NCBI GenBank assembly: GCA_021800805.1
Contig: JAJYYR010000001.1
Coordinates: forward strand, 682,001 to 746,000
Direction of reading: 5' to 3'
Length of the DNA stretch: 64,000 nucleotides
Source of the DNA: a bacterium
GTDB taxonomy: Bacteria > SZUA-79 > Acidulodesulfobacterales > Acidulodesulfobacteraceae
The notes beneath the pieces are model-generated. The model saw nothing but the letters and a program-made list of their open reading frames with translations, made no database searches and was not told where the DNA came from. A program made the translations under genes and the position numbers. This document shows positions 22,574 through 30,889 of this stretch, piece by piece; position 1 is the stretch's first letter; each line of letters starts with the position of its first letter.

Positions 22574-24547
22574 ATGCTTAAGAAAAACACGCAAAACACC
22601 GACGATATCGCTATTCCGGCGTATCTATCCAATCTTAACGCCGAGCAAAAAGAAGCCGTTTTTTGTATCGACGGTCCGTCGCTTGTTTTTGCCGGAGCCG
22701 GAACGGGCAAAACGAAAGTCATCGTCTCGAGGATAGCGCATATTCTCGAAAAAGGCATTTGCGAACCCGAAAACATTCTCGCCGTAACGTTTACGAATAA
22801 AGCGGCAAGGGAAATGAAAGAAAGGGTCGCGGCGTTAATGGGCGACTCGAAAGAATTTCCGGAAATTTCGACGTTCCATTCTTTTTGCCTTAGGATTTTA
22901 AGAAAGCACGCGGGGGCTTTAGGCTACGAAGATTTTTCCGTCATAGACGATGCCGACGCCAAAAAAATAATAACTGGGGTTATAAACGAATTAAACGTCG
23001 ATAAGGACGTTTACGACGCCTTAAAAGCCAAACAATATATAGAATCGAGAAAGCATAAATATATCTTTCCGGAAAAGGCTATAAGCGAAGCCGAAACCCC
23101 TATCGAAAAAACTTATGCCCTTATTTACGACGTATATTCTAAAAAACTGAAAGAATCGGGGCTTATGGATTTCGGGGATTTAATATTAAACGCATTGCGT
23201 TTATTCGAAAAATACCCGCTAATTCTCGAAAGATATTCTAATTTTTACAAGTATATTTTAGTCGACGAGTATCAAGATACCGATTATCCGCAGAACAAGC
23301 TTATTGAAATGCTTGCAAAAAAACATAACAACATTTGCGTAGTAGGGGACGACGACCAGTCTATTTACGGTTTCAGGGGCGCAAATATAAAAAATATCCT
23401 TAATTTTAAAAACAAATTTAAAGGTTGCAGGATAATCAAATTGCACGAGAATTATCGTTCTACTACCAATATTTTGAAAGCGGGAACGGCGGTAATTAAA
23501 AACAACAAAGAAAGGGAAGAGAAGGCGCTCTCTCCGAACAGAATTAACGGAGAGCTTATAGAATTAAGAAAGTTTGCGGACGACGATGAAGAGGGGGATT
23601 TTATAGCGGAAAAAATTAAAGAATTAACCGCTGATGGATATTCTTTAAACGATATAGCGGTTTTATATAGGATTAATTCGATTTCGAGGATGCTCGAGAA
23701 CTCGCTCGTAAGCGCTGGAATAGACTACAAGATTTACGGCGGTCTCGAATTTTACGGAAGGAAAGAAATAAAAGATATTTTATCTTTTATAAGGTTTGCC
23801 GTAAACTCCAAAGATTTAATAAGCTTCGATAGGAGCGTTTCCTGCGTGCCTATCGGGGCGGGAGACGCTATGATTAATAAAATTAAAACGGTAGCGGAAA
23901 AAAATAAGACGGACATAATTTCCGCATTGCGGACGGGGAAGTTAAATTGTATTAAAAGTATCGAAAAATCTAACGAAAACGATTTATTCGGTTTTCAAAA
24001 AATCGAACAAAAGGAAAAAAGAAATATATCGGATTATTTCGATTTGATTTTGGAAATAAAAGAAAAGATAGATTCCTGTCCGGCGGGAGAAATTATAAAA
24101 GAGATTTACGAGAAATCAGGATATAAAGAGTTAATTTTAAAAGATAAGTGCGGAGAAAGCAGAAAAGAGAATATAGAAAAACTTATCGAAATAGTTTCCG
24201 GATACGAAAATATAAAGGATTTTTTAGACGAATGCGCTCTTGACGGGGCAGAGGAAGAAGAAAACGACGATCCCAAAGTCTCGCTTATGTCTATTCATAA
24301 ATCCAAAGGGCTCGAATTTCCGGTCGTATTTTTGGTCGGTATGGAAGAGGGGATATTCCCGCATGCAAAGTGTATGGACGACATAGAGGAAGAAAGAAGG
24401 CTCTGCTACGTCGGCATAACGAGGGCGAAAGATAAATTATATCTGACTTTTGCGGAAAACAGGAATATCGGCACGGGAATCAAAGGAAACGATATATCAA
24501 GATTTGTAAAAGAAATTCCAAAAAACAACTTTGCTATATACTTATAG
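22574..24547 (+). CDS. UvrD/Rep/PcrA-like superfamily 1 helicase
   Basis: 657 residues, slightly shorter than UvrD (about 720). All helicase motifs are visible: I AGAGTGKT, Ia TFTNKAAREMKERV, II LVDEYQDTD, III GDDDQSIYGFRGAN, IV LHENYRST, V MSIHKSKGLEFPVVFL, VI RRLCYVGITRAKDKLYL. A 3'-5' ssDNA translocase acting in repair, replication or conjugative DNA handling. The last residues NFAIYL are encoded by copy 9 of the recurrent motif. AAGGA precedes the start. Confidence 0.95.
   Translation: MLKKNTQNTDDIAIPAYLSNLNAEQKEAVFCIDGPSLVFAGAGTGKTKVIVSRIAHILEKGICEPENILAVTFTNKAAREMKERVAALMGDSKEFPEISTFHSFCLRILRKHAGALGYEDFSVIDDADAKKIITGVINELNVDKDVYDALKAKQYIESRKHKYIFPEKAISEAETPIEKTYALIYDVYSKKLKESGLMDFGDLILNALRLFEKYPLILERYSNFYKYILVDEYQDTDYPQNKLIEMLAKKHNNICVVGDDDQSIYGFRGANIKNILNFKNKFKGCRIIKLHENYRSTTNILKAGTAVIKNNKEREEKALSPNRINGELIELRKFADDDEEGDFIAEKIKELTADGYSLNDIAVLYRINSISRMLENSLVSAGIDYKIYGGLEFYGRKEIKDILSFIRFAVNSKDLISFDRSVSCVPIGAGDAMINKIKTVAEKNKTDIISALRTGKLNCIKSIEKSNENDLFGFQKIEQKEKRNISDYFDLILEIKEKIDSCPAGEIIKEIYEKSGYKELILKDKCGESRKENIEKLIEIVSGYENIKDFLDECALDGAEEEENDDPKVSLMSIHKSKGLEFPVVFLVGMEEGIFPHAKCMDDIEEERRLCYVGITRAKDKLYLTFAENRNIGTGIKGNDISRFVKEIPKNNFAIYL
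24527..24547 (+). promoter_or_regulatory. Recurrent motif AACTTTGCTATATACTTATAG
   Basis: Copy 9, forming the last codons and stop of the helicase gene and lying 24 bases ahead of the 24571 start. Confidence 0.55.
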
Positions 24548-24570
24548 ATTAATTTTAAGGAGGCATAAAA

Positions 24571-25056
24571 ATGGGAACTGTTATCACGTTAAAAAAAGAG
24601 GAACCGGCTTACATAGACGTCTTTTACGAAATAAGCACGAAAGCCGACTACGATAGATCTCGATTTGACTTATACGAACTCGGCAGGATAGAAAAAGAAA
24701 TCGCCGAGTCGTTTGAACCTGAAATCAAAAATGCCTATGCGGCGCATAAGAGCCTTGTCAAGGAAAAAACGGAGGCTATTGCGCCGATCGTCGAAAAAGA
24801 AACGGAGCTTAAAGGCAAAATGCTCGACTTCGTCCTGATTAACCCTGATGTCAAAGACGGCGTGAGGGAGGACACTAAAATCAAAGTCGTAGATATTATG
24901 TCTCTTGTAAAAGCCGTTTTGTCAGGGGAAGTTCCTCCTGAGGCGATTTTGCCTAACGAAAAATTTATTGCCGAAAAGGCGAAAGCGCTGGGCGAAAATC
25001 TGCTCTGGCCGGGCGTGGATGTCTATATAGAAAAAGTTATCGTAAACAGGTTGTGA
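24571..25056 (+). CDS. Unknown 161-residue protein, possibly recombination-associated
   Basis: Behind AAGGAGG. Central long charged helix (residues 60-95, KEKTEAIAPIVEKETELKGK) flanked by alpha/beta parts. No family recognised. Lies between the helicase and ssb, so a role in DNA metabolism is likely by context only. Confidence 0.55.
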   Translation: MGTVITLKKEEPAYIDVFYEISTKADYDRSRFDLYELGRIEKEIAESFEPEIKNAYAAHKSLVKEKTEAIAPIVEKETELKGKMLDFVLINPDVKDGVREDTKIKVVDIMSLVKAVLSGEVPPEAILPNEKFIAEKAKALGENLLWPGVDVYIEKVIVNRL

Positions 25057-25110
25057 GTTTTTGATATTTTTGTTATTTAACAACTGATTTTATTAAGAAA
25101 TTTTTTGCGT

Positions 25111-25204
25111 TTAAGTTTTAACAGCATGAGGTAGAAACGTTTCCTTGTCGTTGTAAGACGACACGCTTATTCTGGATTAAATTCTAACAATGCGAGGTAG
25201 AAAC
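25111..25204. repeat. Two CRISPR-like 28-bp repeats with a 38-base gap
   Basis: 25111-25138 and 25177-25204 match at 22 of 28 positions and both end in GAGGTAGAAAC. The differences fall mainly in the middle (GCAT against ATGC). The GAAAC end and the sizes resemble a one-spacer CRISPR array, but the gap itself contains a GTCGT/ACGAC hairpin and no cas gene is near, so a repeated leader hairpin of ssb is equally possible. The rest of 25057-25287 shows nothing else. Confidence 0.4.
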
Positions 25205-25287
25205 TTTTGGATGAAAGTCGGCAGGTATGTCGATTTTAAAAAAGTGAAGATAAATTAATTTAACCAATAATTAAAGGAGAAAAAATC

Positions 25288-25779
25288 ATGGGAAGTTTGA
25301 ACAAAGTTTTGTTAATAGGCAATTTAGGCAAAGAACCCGAAATACGCTATACGCCGGACGGACTTGCGGTTTTAAAGTTTTCTATCGCCACGTCGGAGTA
25401 TTTTAAAACCCAATCCGGCGAAAAATCCGAAAAGACGACATGGCATAACATCGTGGCATTTGGAAAAACAGGGGAGAACGTGGCGAATTATTTAAACAAA
25501 GGCAAACAGGTATTCGTAGAAGGGAGAATATCTACAAGCTCTTACGACGACAAGGAAACCGGCGAAAAGAAATATAGGACGGAGATAATCGCAAACCTTA
25601 TAACGCTTTTAGGGAATAAACCCGTCGGCGCCGATGCAGACGAAGGGGGCGCAGGGAATTATTCCAATACCGGCAAAGGCGGCGATCATCAACCGGCAAA
25701 AGCAGGACCGCAAGGATATAAACAAGAGGAAGAGGACGACGATATACCTTTTAGTCAAGACCCTACTTTTGTAGTTTGA
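25288..25779 (+). CDS. ssb: Single-stranded DNA-binding protein
   Basis: 163 residues. The OB-fold spans residues 1-108 with MGSLNKVLLIGNLGKEPEIRY, LKFSIATS and TTWHNIVAFGKTGENVANYL, typical of bacterial SSB. A Gly-rich linker leads to the acidic DDDIPF tip that recruits partner proteins, but here eight more residues (SQDPTFVV) follow, whereas DDIPF usually ends the protein. Behind AAGGAG. Would coat ssDNA during transfer and RecT annealing. Confidence 0.95.
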   Translation: MGSLNKVLLIGNLGKEPEIRYTPDGLAVLKFSIATSEYFKTQSGEKSEKTTWHNIVAFGKTGENVANYLNKGKQVFVEGRISTSSYDDKETGEKKYRTEIIANLITLLGNKPVGADADEGGAGNYSNTGKGGDHQPAKAGPQGYKQEEEDDDIPFSQDPTFVV

Positions 25780-25830
25780 AAGAGGGTTACCCCTGCCGTA
25801 AGGCGGGATATTTCACAATTAATTTTTAAG

Positions 25831-25851
25831 GGCGGGGTTAAAAGCCCCGCC
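25831..25851 (+). terminator. GC hairpin after ssb
   Basis: GGCGGGG (25831-25837) pairs with CCCCGCC (25845-25851) around TTAAAAG. No T run follows and the next ribosome site is adjacent, so it may be an attenuator. Confidence 0.45.
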
Positions 25852-25864
25852 AGAGGAGAATAAA

Positions 25865-26254
25865 ATGAAAAAAATCGCATTGTTTTTTATATTGGCATTA
25901 TCGGTGTCCGCCCTTGCGGGTTGCGCCGCGAGCATGGGAAACAGTTCTATTAAGAACGAATCGAACAAGACCTTGTCCCAGAAATTAGTAAAGGGCAAAA
26001 CTACCGAGGCACAGGTTGCACAGATGTTCGGACAGCCCGAAAGCAAATCGTTTGCAGGCAACGGGGATCCTATCTGGTCGTATCAGCGCAATACGGTCCA
26101 CAACGGAATATTATCTTACGTTCCGGTCGTGGGACTGTTTGCCAACGCCCAAACGGATACGAACAAGGTTCTTGCCATTCTTTTTAACAAAAAAGGGATA
26201 GTAAAAAACTGGGAGTTCACGAATTCGACTAATCACTTAAACGCTAAATTTTAA
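25865..26254 (+). CDS. SmpA/OmlA-like lipoprotein
   Basis: 129 residues. Lipoprotein signal with the lipobox LAGC (cysteine near residue 19). The mature part has LVKGKTTEAQVAQMFGQPESKS and a later IWSYQRN, the repeat-like pattern of SmpA/OmlA/BamE-fold lipoproteins, plus a hydrophobic loop near residues 80-95. Should sit in the outer or inner membrane facing the periplasm. GAGGAG precedes the ATG, and a hairpin follows the gene. Confidence 0.8.
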   Translation: MKKIALFFILALSVSALAGCAASMGNSSIKNESNKTLSQKLVKGKTTEAQVAQMFGQPESKSFAGNGDPIWSYQRNTVHNGILSYVPVVGLFANAQTDTNKVLAILFNKKGIVKNWEFTNSTNHLNAKF

Positions 26255-26264
26255 TATGTTAAGG

Positions 26265-26294
26265 TTTCGGGGGTATCCCCCAATGCCCCCGAAA
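26265..26294 (+). terminator. Hairpin after the lipoprotein gene
   Basis: TTTCGGGGG (26265-26273) pairs with CCCCCGAAA (26286-26294). AT-rich DNA follows, but no strict T run. Confidence 0.55.
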
Positions 26295-26387
26295 GAATTT
26301 TAAAATATAAAAAGAGAGGGTTTTTTTAATGAAAACACATACGACGCAATCCCCTAACTTTAGCTATGGGGTCAAGGAGTATCAAAT

Positions 26388-27461
26388 ATGATAGTCAGAA
26401 AATTAAAACTAAAATTAAACGTTTTGCAGGAACGGGAACTCGAACAGTGGCTTTTATCCCTTGCGTCCGTCTATAATTTCGCTATCCGCAAGATAGAATT
26501 AGACGCAAAAGATAAAATATACCATACGCCGTATAACTTTCAAAACCTGCTTAACGGGCATAGCAAGAAATTAGTCATACCCTCGCATACGATACAGGGG
26601 ACGCTTATGCAGGCGTATAACGCATGGCAGAGATGCTTTAAAAAATTAGCTAAAAAGCCGAGACTTAAAGGCAGGAGAAACAAACTTAATTCGATAATAT
26701 TTCCGGACCCGATAAAACAGAATTATCAAAATATGGTTAATAACGGTTACAGGATTAACCTGCCCGGTATCGGCAAGATTAAGTTTCACAAACAGGATAT
26801 TCCAGCCGGCAAAATAAAGTTATCAAGGATAATTAAAAGACCGTCAGGCTGGTATCTTGCCCTATGGATAGATACGGTATACACATTTCCGGTTAAGGAT
26901 ACGGATAAAGCGGTAGGTATTGACCCGGGATTTAAAACCCTTTTAACTCTTTCAGACGGAACTAAATACGAAAATCCGAGGGAGTTGAAAAAAGGGGAAT
27001 TAAGACTCGCACAGGCGCAAAGAGGTAGAAAAAGTAAATTATCTGCCCGCTTGTTAGAAAGGCAGGCTAACAGGAGAAACGACAGAAATCACAAGATAAG
27101 CAGGAAACTCGTAGAGAATTACAAAGTTATTAAATATTCTAACGATAATTTTAAAGGTTTAGCCCATATGCACGGAAAATCGGTTTCCGAAGCAAGTTTA
27201 GGGCGGTTAATCGGTATGATAACCTACAAGAGCCGTTTAGGCGGTAGGGATGTCATATCGGTTAATTCAAGATATACCACCATGACCTGTTCTGCCTGCG
27301 GCGCTAAAACCGGACCGCACGGATGGGGCGGGCTTGCGGTAAGGAATTGGGAATGTTCCGCTTGTGGGGCGGTTCACGACAGGGATATAAACTCTGCCGT
27401 GGTAGTTCTTAATTCCGGGGCGGGAGTCGCCCACAAGGAGGCCGTAAATGTCCTCAATTGA
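26388..27461 (+). CDS. tnpB: TnpB RNA-guided nuclease, RuvC-II glutamate missing
   Basis: 357 residues behind AAGGAG. An N-terminal helix-turn/bridge region with the RLKGRRNK patch is followed by a RuvC fold: motif I GIDPGFKT with D179, and motif III HDRDIN with its Asp near 333. The zinc ribbon has two CSACG pairs. In motif II the expected (I/V)EDL is YSNDNFKGL, so Ser251 or Asn252 stands where the catalytic Glu should be. Either the nuclease is dead, or another acidic residue (for example in VSEASLG) compensates, as in TnpBs with a rearranged site. Confidence 0.85.
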   Translation: MIVRKLKLKLNVLQERELEQWLLSLASVYNFAIRKIELDAKDKIYHTPYNFQNLLNGHSKKLVIPSHTIQGTLMQAYNAWQRCFKKLAKKPRLKGRRNKLNSIIFPDPIKQNYQNMVNNGYRINLPGIGKIKFHKQDIPAGKIKLSRIIKRPSGWYLALWIDTVYTFPVKDTDKAVGIDPGFKTLLTLSDGTKYENPRELKKGELRLAQAQRGRKSKLSARLLERQANRRNDRNHKISRKLVENYKVIKYSNDNFKGLAHMHGKSVSEASLGRLIGMITYKSRLGGRDVISVNSRYTTMTCSACGAKTGPHGWGGLAVRNWECSACGAVHDRDINSAVVVLNSGAGVAHKEAVNVLN

Positions 27462-27497
27462 CAGGAATCCTCTGCCTTTAGGCATGGGGAGGCTCAA
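27350..27497 (+). ncRNA. Probable TnpB guide (omega/re) RNA region
   Basis: In TnpB elements the guide RNA comes from the 3' end of tnpB through the right end, with the guide just outside. Here that would run to the GGCTCAA at 27491-27497, and the guide would begin AACATTTTACGG. Assigned from family knowledge, not from a promoter. Confidence 0.4.
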
Positions 27498-27657
27498 AAC
27501 ATTTTACGGTTTATCGTCGGAAAGCATTGAACTGGAAGCAAAAAAACAAATAGAAAATTTAGAAGAAGATACGTTAGAAGAAGAAATATTAGAAGATGAA
27601 AATCAAGAAATGGTAGATATGCCAGAGGAAGATTATAATGATGATTGGAGATAGTCA

Positions 27658-27693
27658 TAGACCCCCCGGCTTTAGCCGTGGGGAGTATGTCAA
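27658..27693 (+). mobile_element. Solo IS200/IS605-type right end
   Basis: ACCCCCCGGCTTTAGCCGTG followed by GGGAGTATGTCAAA. It matches the GCTTTAGCCGTGGGGAGTRTGTCAA end at 34452 and has the same form as the right end of the TnpB element, but no left end or transposase belongs to it. Confidence 0.6.
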
Positions 27694-27822
27694 ACAATTC
27701 AAAAGGACGAAATTTGCAAACAGGGAACATATTGTCAAATTAAGGAATTTATAGATATATATAAAAAGAAATTCAAAAAATAATCTTGTCCGGCGGACGG
27801 ACAGAAAAATAAGGAGAGTTTT

Positions 27823-28041
27823 ATGGAATCTGTTATTGGCGATCTGATATCGGGAAAGACGGGATATGGCAAGAGCGGAGTCGTAGAGAAGAAAATGAAC
27901 GAAAACGGCTTAGAAATTTACAATAACGGGCAATTTGCCGTAAGCCTGTCGGCGGACGAGCTGGAAGAAATATACAAGAACATCAGGCACGCGCAGATAG
28001 AGGGCTTGAAAGATAAAAGCAATGCAATTAAGGAGTTCTAA
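27823..28041 (+). CDS. Unknown 72-residue protein
   Basis: Behind AAGGAG. Gly-rich N-terminus, then a helix (SADELEEIYKNIRHAQ). No family recognised. The intergenic stretch ahead holds GTCCGGCGGACGGAC, also found at 38476 and 50447. Confidence 0.55.
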   Translation: MESVIGDLISGKTGYGKSGVVEKKMNENGLEIYNNGQFAVSLSADELEEIYKNIRHAQIEGLKDKSNAIKEF

Positions 28042-28043
28042 TT

Positions 28044-28418
28044 ATGAGTAAAATTACGTTAGAGATATTATTCAGCGTCTTTGCTATTTTAGTTATGCCT
28101 AAACTTATTTGGCATATCCGGAAAAAACGACATACGTTTTCCGGAAAAATAGAAAGCTATAAAGATGTAAACGATTTTCTATTGAATTACAAATATTTTA
28201 TCTTTTGTGAACGAGAAGATTATTATTCCGTGGTAACAAAGACATTTTCGTGGACACACAATGATTATTCATATTCATATCGTAGATGCGTATTTTATCC
28301 CGGCATCTATATTTCCGATGACAACAGCGACGACTGGCGTTATATGTTGGTCGACAAAAATAAGGAATTATTGTATTATTCTGATTATATTAAACAAATA
28401 AAATTGATATTAAGTTAA
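28044..28418 (+). CDS. Unknown protein with one membrane helix
   Basis: 124 residues starting 2 bases after the previous stop, without a clear ribosome site (coupled translation likely). An N-terminal membrane helix (ILFSVFAILVMP) is followed by a Tyr-rich soluble domain. Function unknown. Confidence 0.55.
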   Translation: MSKITLEILFSVFAILVMPKLIWHIRKKRHTFSGKIESYKDVNDFLLNYKYFIFCEREDYYSVVTKTFSWTHNDYSYSYRRCVFYPGIYISDDNSDDWRYMLVDKNKELLYYSDYIKQIKLILS

Positions 28419-28443
28419 AAGTTAAAGGTAGGTAGGTGAAAGG

Positions 28444-29472
28444 TTGAAAGTATATGATGATATTGACAGCTATTTAAAAGAACGCGGACAGAATAGTTAT
28501 CTTATATATTTTGTTGTAGAAGAAGAAAATAGAAGTTTTATAGTAGCTTCTATTAAACATAATTTTTCCGGAAGCAAAGATGATGGAATATTCATTTTTC
28601 ATAAACAATTATTGGGCTATGGTAATATTATTGATTACCATTTTAGTGTTCACGCGGATGGAGTATGTCATTTAAGGCGTAGAATGTCTGGAGATCCAAA
28701 ACATGCCTCAAAGAAACATTGCATAGACCTTACTTCGGAAGAAGGGCGTAATAAATATTTTAATAACGGGCCAAGAAATTTCTCTAAAATAATTGTAAGC
28801 AAGAAGCTTCCGCCCTTAAAGGACATTAAAGAACAAACGCTAGTGAATAATTTCTCAATAAATATACATGAAACATTTAAACAAGAAGATCATTCCGAAT
28901 CTTATAATATATCAAAATCTGCAAAATATTCTGACCAAGTCATAACGCTTAACAGAAAATATAACGAACTCGATCAAGTTTATTGCAATCTCTGGATTTT
29001 ACCGAAAGATAATAGTTTTAGGCATACAAATAGGATAATGAATCCGCAAGTATATATATTTAATTTACTAAATCCCCCCATAGCTCTTGAATTATATAGT
29101 GAGATTCAACCTATGTCTTCTATTCAAAAACAAGGATTATACGGTGAAATTAAGTTTAGATATCAAATTCAAGACCCCAACTCTTTTTTCATAAATTTCG
29201 AGCCAAGGTTATGTGATGGCGGCAGAACATTATATATCCCTAATTGGAAACTTTTATATAAAGGCAAAGAATATGAACTTCCTGAATTGAAGATCCCGTT
29301 AAAAGATGGCTTAAAATTATACATTGGGGGATATAACGGATCTGATTATTATCATTTAGATTTTATTGGAGCTAAAATTCCGCCATTTGACCGGAAGGGC
29401 CCTTTTTGTCCCTCTATAGTTTATGCACAAGGAGGAGAGGTAAACGTATTAAGAGGGATAAAAAATTCTTAA
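28444..29472 (+). CDS. Unknown 342-residue protein
   Basis: TTG start behind AGGTGAAAGG. Soluble, beta-rich, with His/Tyr-rich patches and no membrane helix or recognisable motif. Codon use and AT content match the more AT-rich cargo genes (30890, 36162). Family not recognised. Confidence 0.6.
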   Translation: MKVYDDIDSYLKERGQNSYLIYFVVEEENRSFIVASIKHNFSGSKDDGIFIFHKQLLGYGNIIDYHFSVHADGVCHLRRRMSGDPKHASKKHCIDLTSEEGRNKYFNNGPRNFSKIIVSKKLPPLKDIKEQTLVNNFSINIHETFKQEDHSESYNISKSAKYSDQVITLNRKYNELDQVYCNLWILPKDNSFRHTNRIMNPQVYIFNLLNPPIALELYSEIQPMSSIQKQGLYGEIKFRYQIQDPNSFFINFEPRLCDGGRTLYIPNWKLLYKGKEYELPELKIPLKDGLKLYIGGYNGSDYYHLDFIGAKIPPFDRKGPFCPSIVYAQGGEVNVLRGIKNS

Positions 29473-29527
29473 TAGTAAAATGTTTGGTTATTAACATAAT
29501 AAAAATAGAACAGGGAGGAATATTAAT

Positions 29528-30778
29528 ATGCAAAAACAATTTATAACCTGCCCTCAATGCGGCACAGAAATAGATGTAAACGCCGTTCTTTATCAGAACA
29601 TCAGCAAGGAATTGGAACGCAAATACGCCGAAAAAGAGGGCGAGGCGAAAAAAGAATACGAATCCAAGCTCGCCGAAATAAAAAAAACCGAAGCCGATAT
29701 CGAGAAGCGGGAACGAGAATTAAACGACAGAATCTCCGCAGGTGTTTCCGAAAAATTGAAAGCCGAAAAATCGAAGCTCGAAAGCGAACTGCGGTCAGAG
29801 ATAAAAGCGGAGAACGACGATACTATTAAGTCCTTACAAAGCGAACTTAATAAAAAATCCGAGCAGATTAAGGAATTAAATCAGGCTAAAGCCGATATAG
29901 AAAGGCTTAAGAGGGAAAAAGACGAAATAGCCTCGGAAATAAATCTTGCCAAGGAAAAAGAGTTAAGCGAGAAGCTTGCTCAGGAAAGGGAAAAACTTTC
30001 TAAGCAGCTGCACGACGAAAACTATCTTAAAGAAGAAGAATACAAAAAGAAGATAAGCGATTTGACGGTGCAGGCGGCGGAATTAAAAAGACAGGCGGAA
30101 CAGGGGTCTATGCAATTTCAAGGGGAAATTCAGGAACTCGTCATCGAGCAGGAATTAAGAAATATCTATCCATTGGATAAAATAGAAGAAATCAAAAAGG
30201 GCGTTTCCGGCGCGGACATTCTCCAGACCGTCGTATCCAATACCGGCGCCGAGTGCGGGAAGATTTACTACGAGAGCAAAAGGACAAAGGCGTTTAATCA
30301 GGAATGGATTAAGAAACTTAAAGACGATAATTTGCAGGAAAACGCGGACGCGCTCGTCATAATAACCGAAGCCCTGCCGAACGGCAATACATTTTCTTTT
30401 ATAGACGGCGTTTACGTCGTGTCCTTTAACGAATTTAAGGCGGTTTCCATGTTTATCCGCAATTTTCTCTTAAAATTAGCCGAAAATAACGTCTCTAACG
30501 CAAATAAAGGCACGAAAGCGGAACTCTTATACGATTACCTTGTCTCTAACGAATTCAAGGCTAATTTCGAGGCTATAGTAAGTAATTTTAAAGATTTAAA
30601 GGATTCGTTATATCAGGAAAAATTAAGAACGGAAAAGGTATTTAAACAACGGGAAAAACAAATCGATACCATATTAACGAACATAGTAGGATTCCACGGG
30701 TCAATAAGGGGGATAGCCGGGGCGCAGGTAGCCGACGTAATGCTGATAGAAAACGAACAGAAAAATTTGATAGAATAG
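29528..30778 (+). CDS. DUF2130 domain protein
   Basis: 416 residues behind GGGAGG. A zinc-ribbon-like CPQCG at residues 9-13 is followed by a long coiled coil (40-200) and then the DUF2130 domain (VIEQELRNIYP, a GAECGKIYYESKRTKAF segment, ADALVIITEALP, FIDGVYVVSF). The family is widespread and uncharacterised; the C-terminal part has a nuclease-like beta-alpha pattern (E...ES-x-R). Cytoplasmic. Confidence 0.85.
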   Translation: MQKQFITCPQCGTEIDVNAVLYQNISKELERKYAEKEGEAKKEYESKLAEIKKTEADIEKRERELNDRISAGVSEKLKAEKSKLESELRSEIKAENDDTIKSLQSELNKKSEQIKELNQAKADIERLKREKDEIASEINLAKEKELSEKLAQEREKLSKQLHDENYLKEEEYKKKISDLTVQAAELKRQAEQGSMQFQGEIQELVIEQELRNIYPLDKIEEIKKGVSGADILQTVVSNTGAECGKIYYESKRTKAFNQEWIKKLKDDNLQENADALVIITEALPNGNTFSFIDGVYVVSFNEFKAVSMFIRNFLLKLAENNVSNANKGTKAELLYDYLVSNEFKANFEAIVSNFKDLKDSLYQEKLRTEKVFKQREKQIDTILTNIVGFHGSIRGIAGAQVADVMLIENEQKNLIE

Positions 30779-30889
30779 TTTAGTAAAAATTAAAAAATGT
30801 ATTAGAATTAGATATGTTTGTATTTTTATCTGAAAGTTTATTTAAGTTATATTTTTAAAATTACAGTTTGTATAAAAATAAATTAAGTT

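Larger units (their letters stand above)
26334..27497 (+). mobile_element. IS200/IS605-type element with tnpB only
   Basis: About 1,164 bp. Left-end hairpin CCCCTAACTTTAGCTATGGGG lies just before tnpB, and the right-end hairpin CCTCTGCCTTTAGGCATGGGGA is followed by GGCTCAA. There is no tnpA transposase, so it would need one in trans. Ends placed by reconstructing the interrupted gene; no target duplication is expected for this family. Confidence 0.75.
26329..27654 (+). pseudogene. 53-codon acidic gene split by the TnpB element
   Basis: A GAGAGG site is followed by ATGAA at 26329-26333, then the TnpB element, then AACATTTTACGG from 27498. Joining the two gives an open frame MKTFYGLSSESIEL... 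that ends in a very acidic tail and stops at 27654. The left flank reads AAAACA as well as the right flank, so the exact breakpoint is ambiguous by a few bases, but the frame is restored in every case. As it stands the gene is interrupted. Confidence 0.6.

Noticed and set aside
27448..27654. 68-codon frame starting inside tnpB
   Set aside because: Its N-terminal part is the element right end; only the part after 27497 is original coding sequence, described as the interrupted gene.
29557..29829. 90-codon Arg-rich frame inside the DUF2130 gene
   Set aside because: Shadow of the Lys/Glu coiled-coil coding sequence in another frame.
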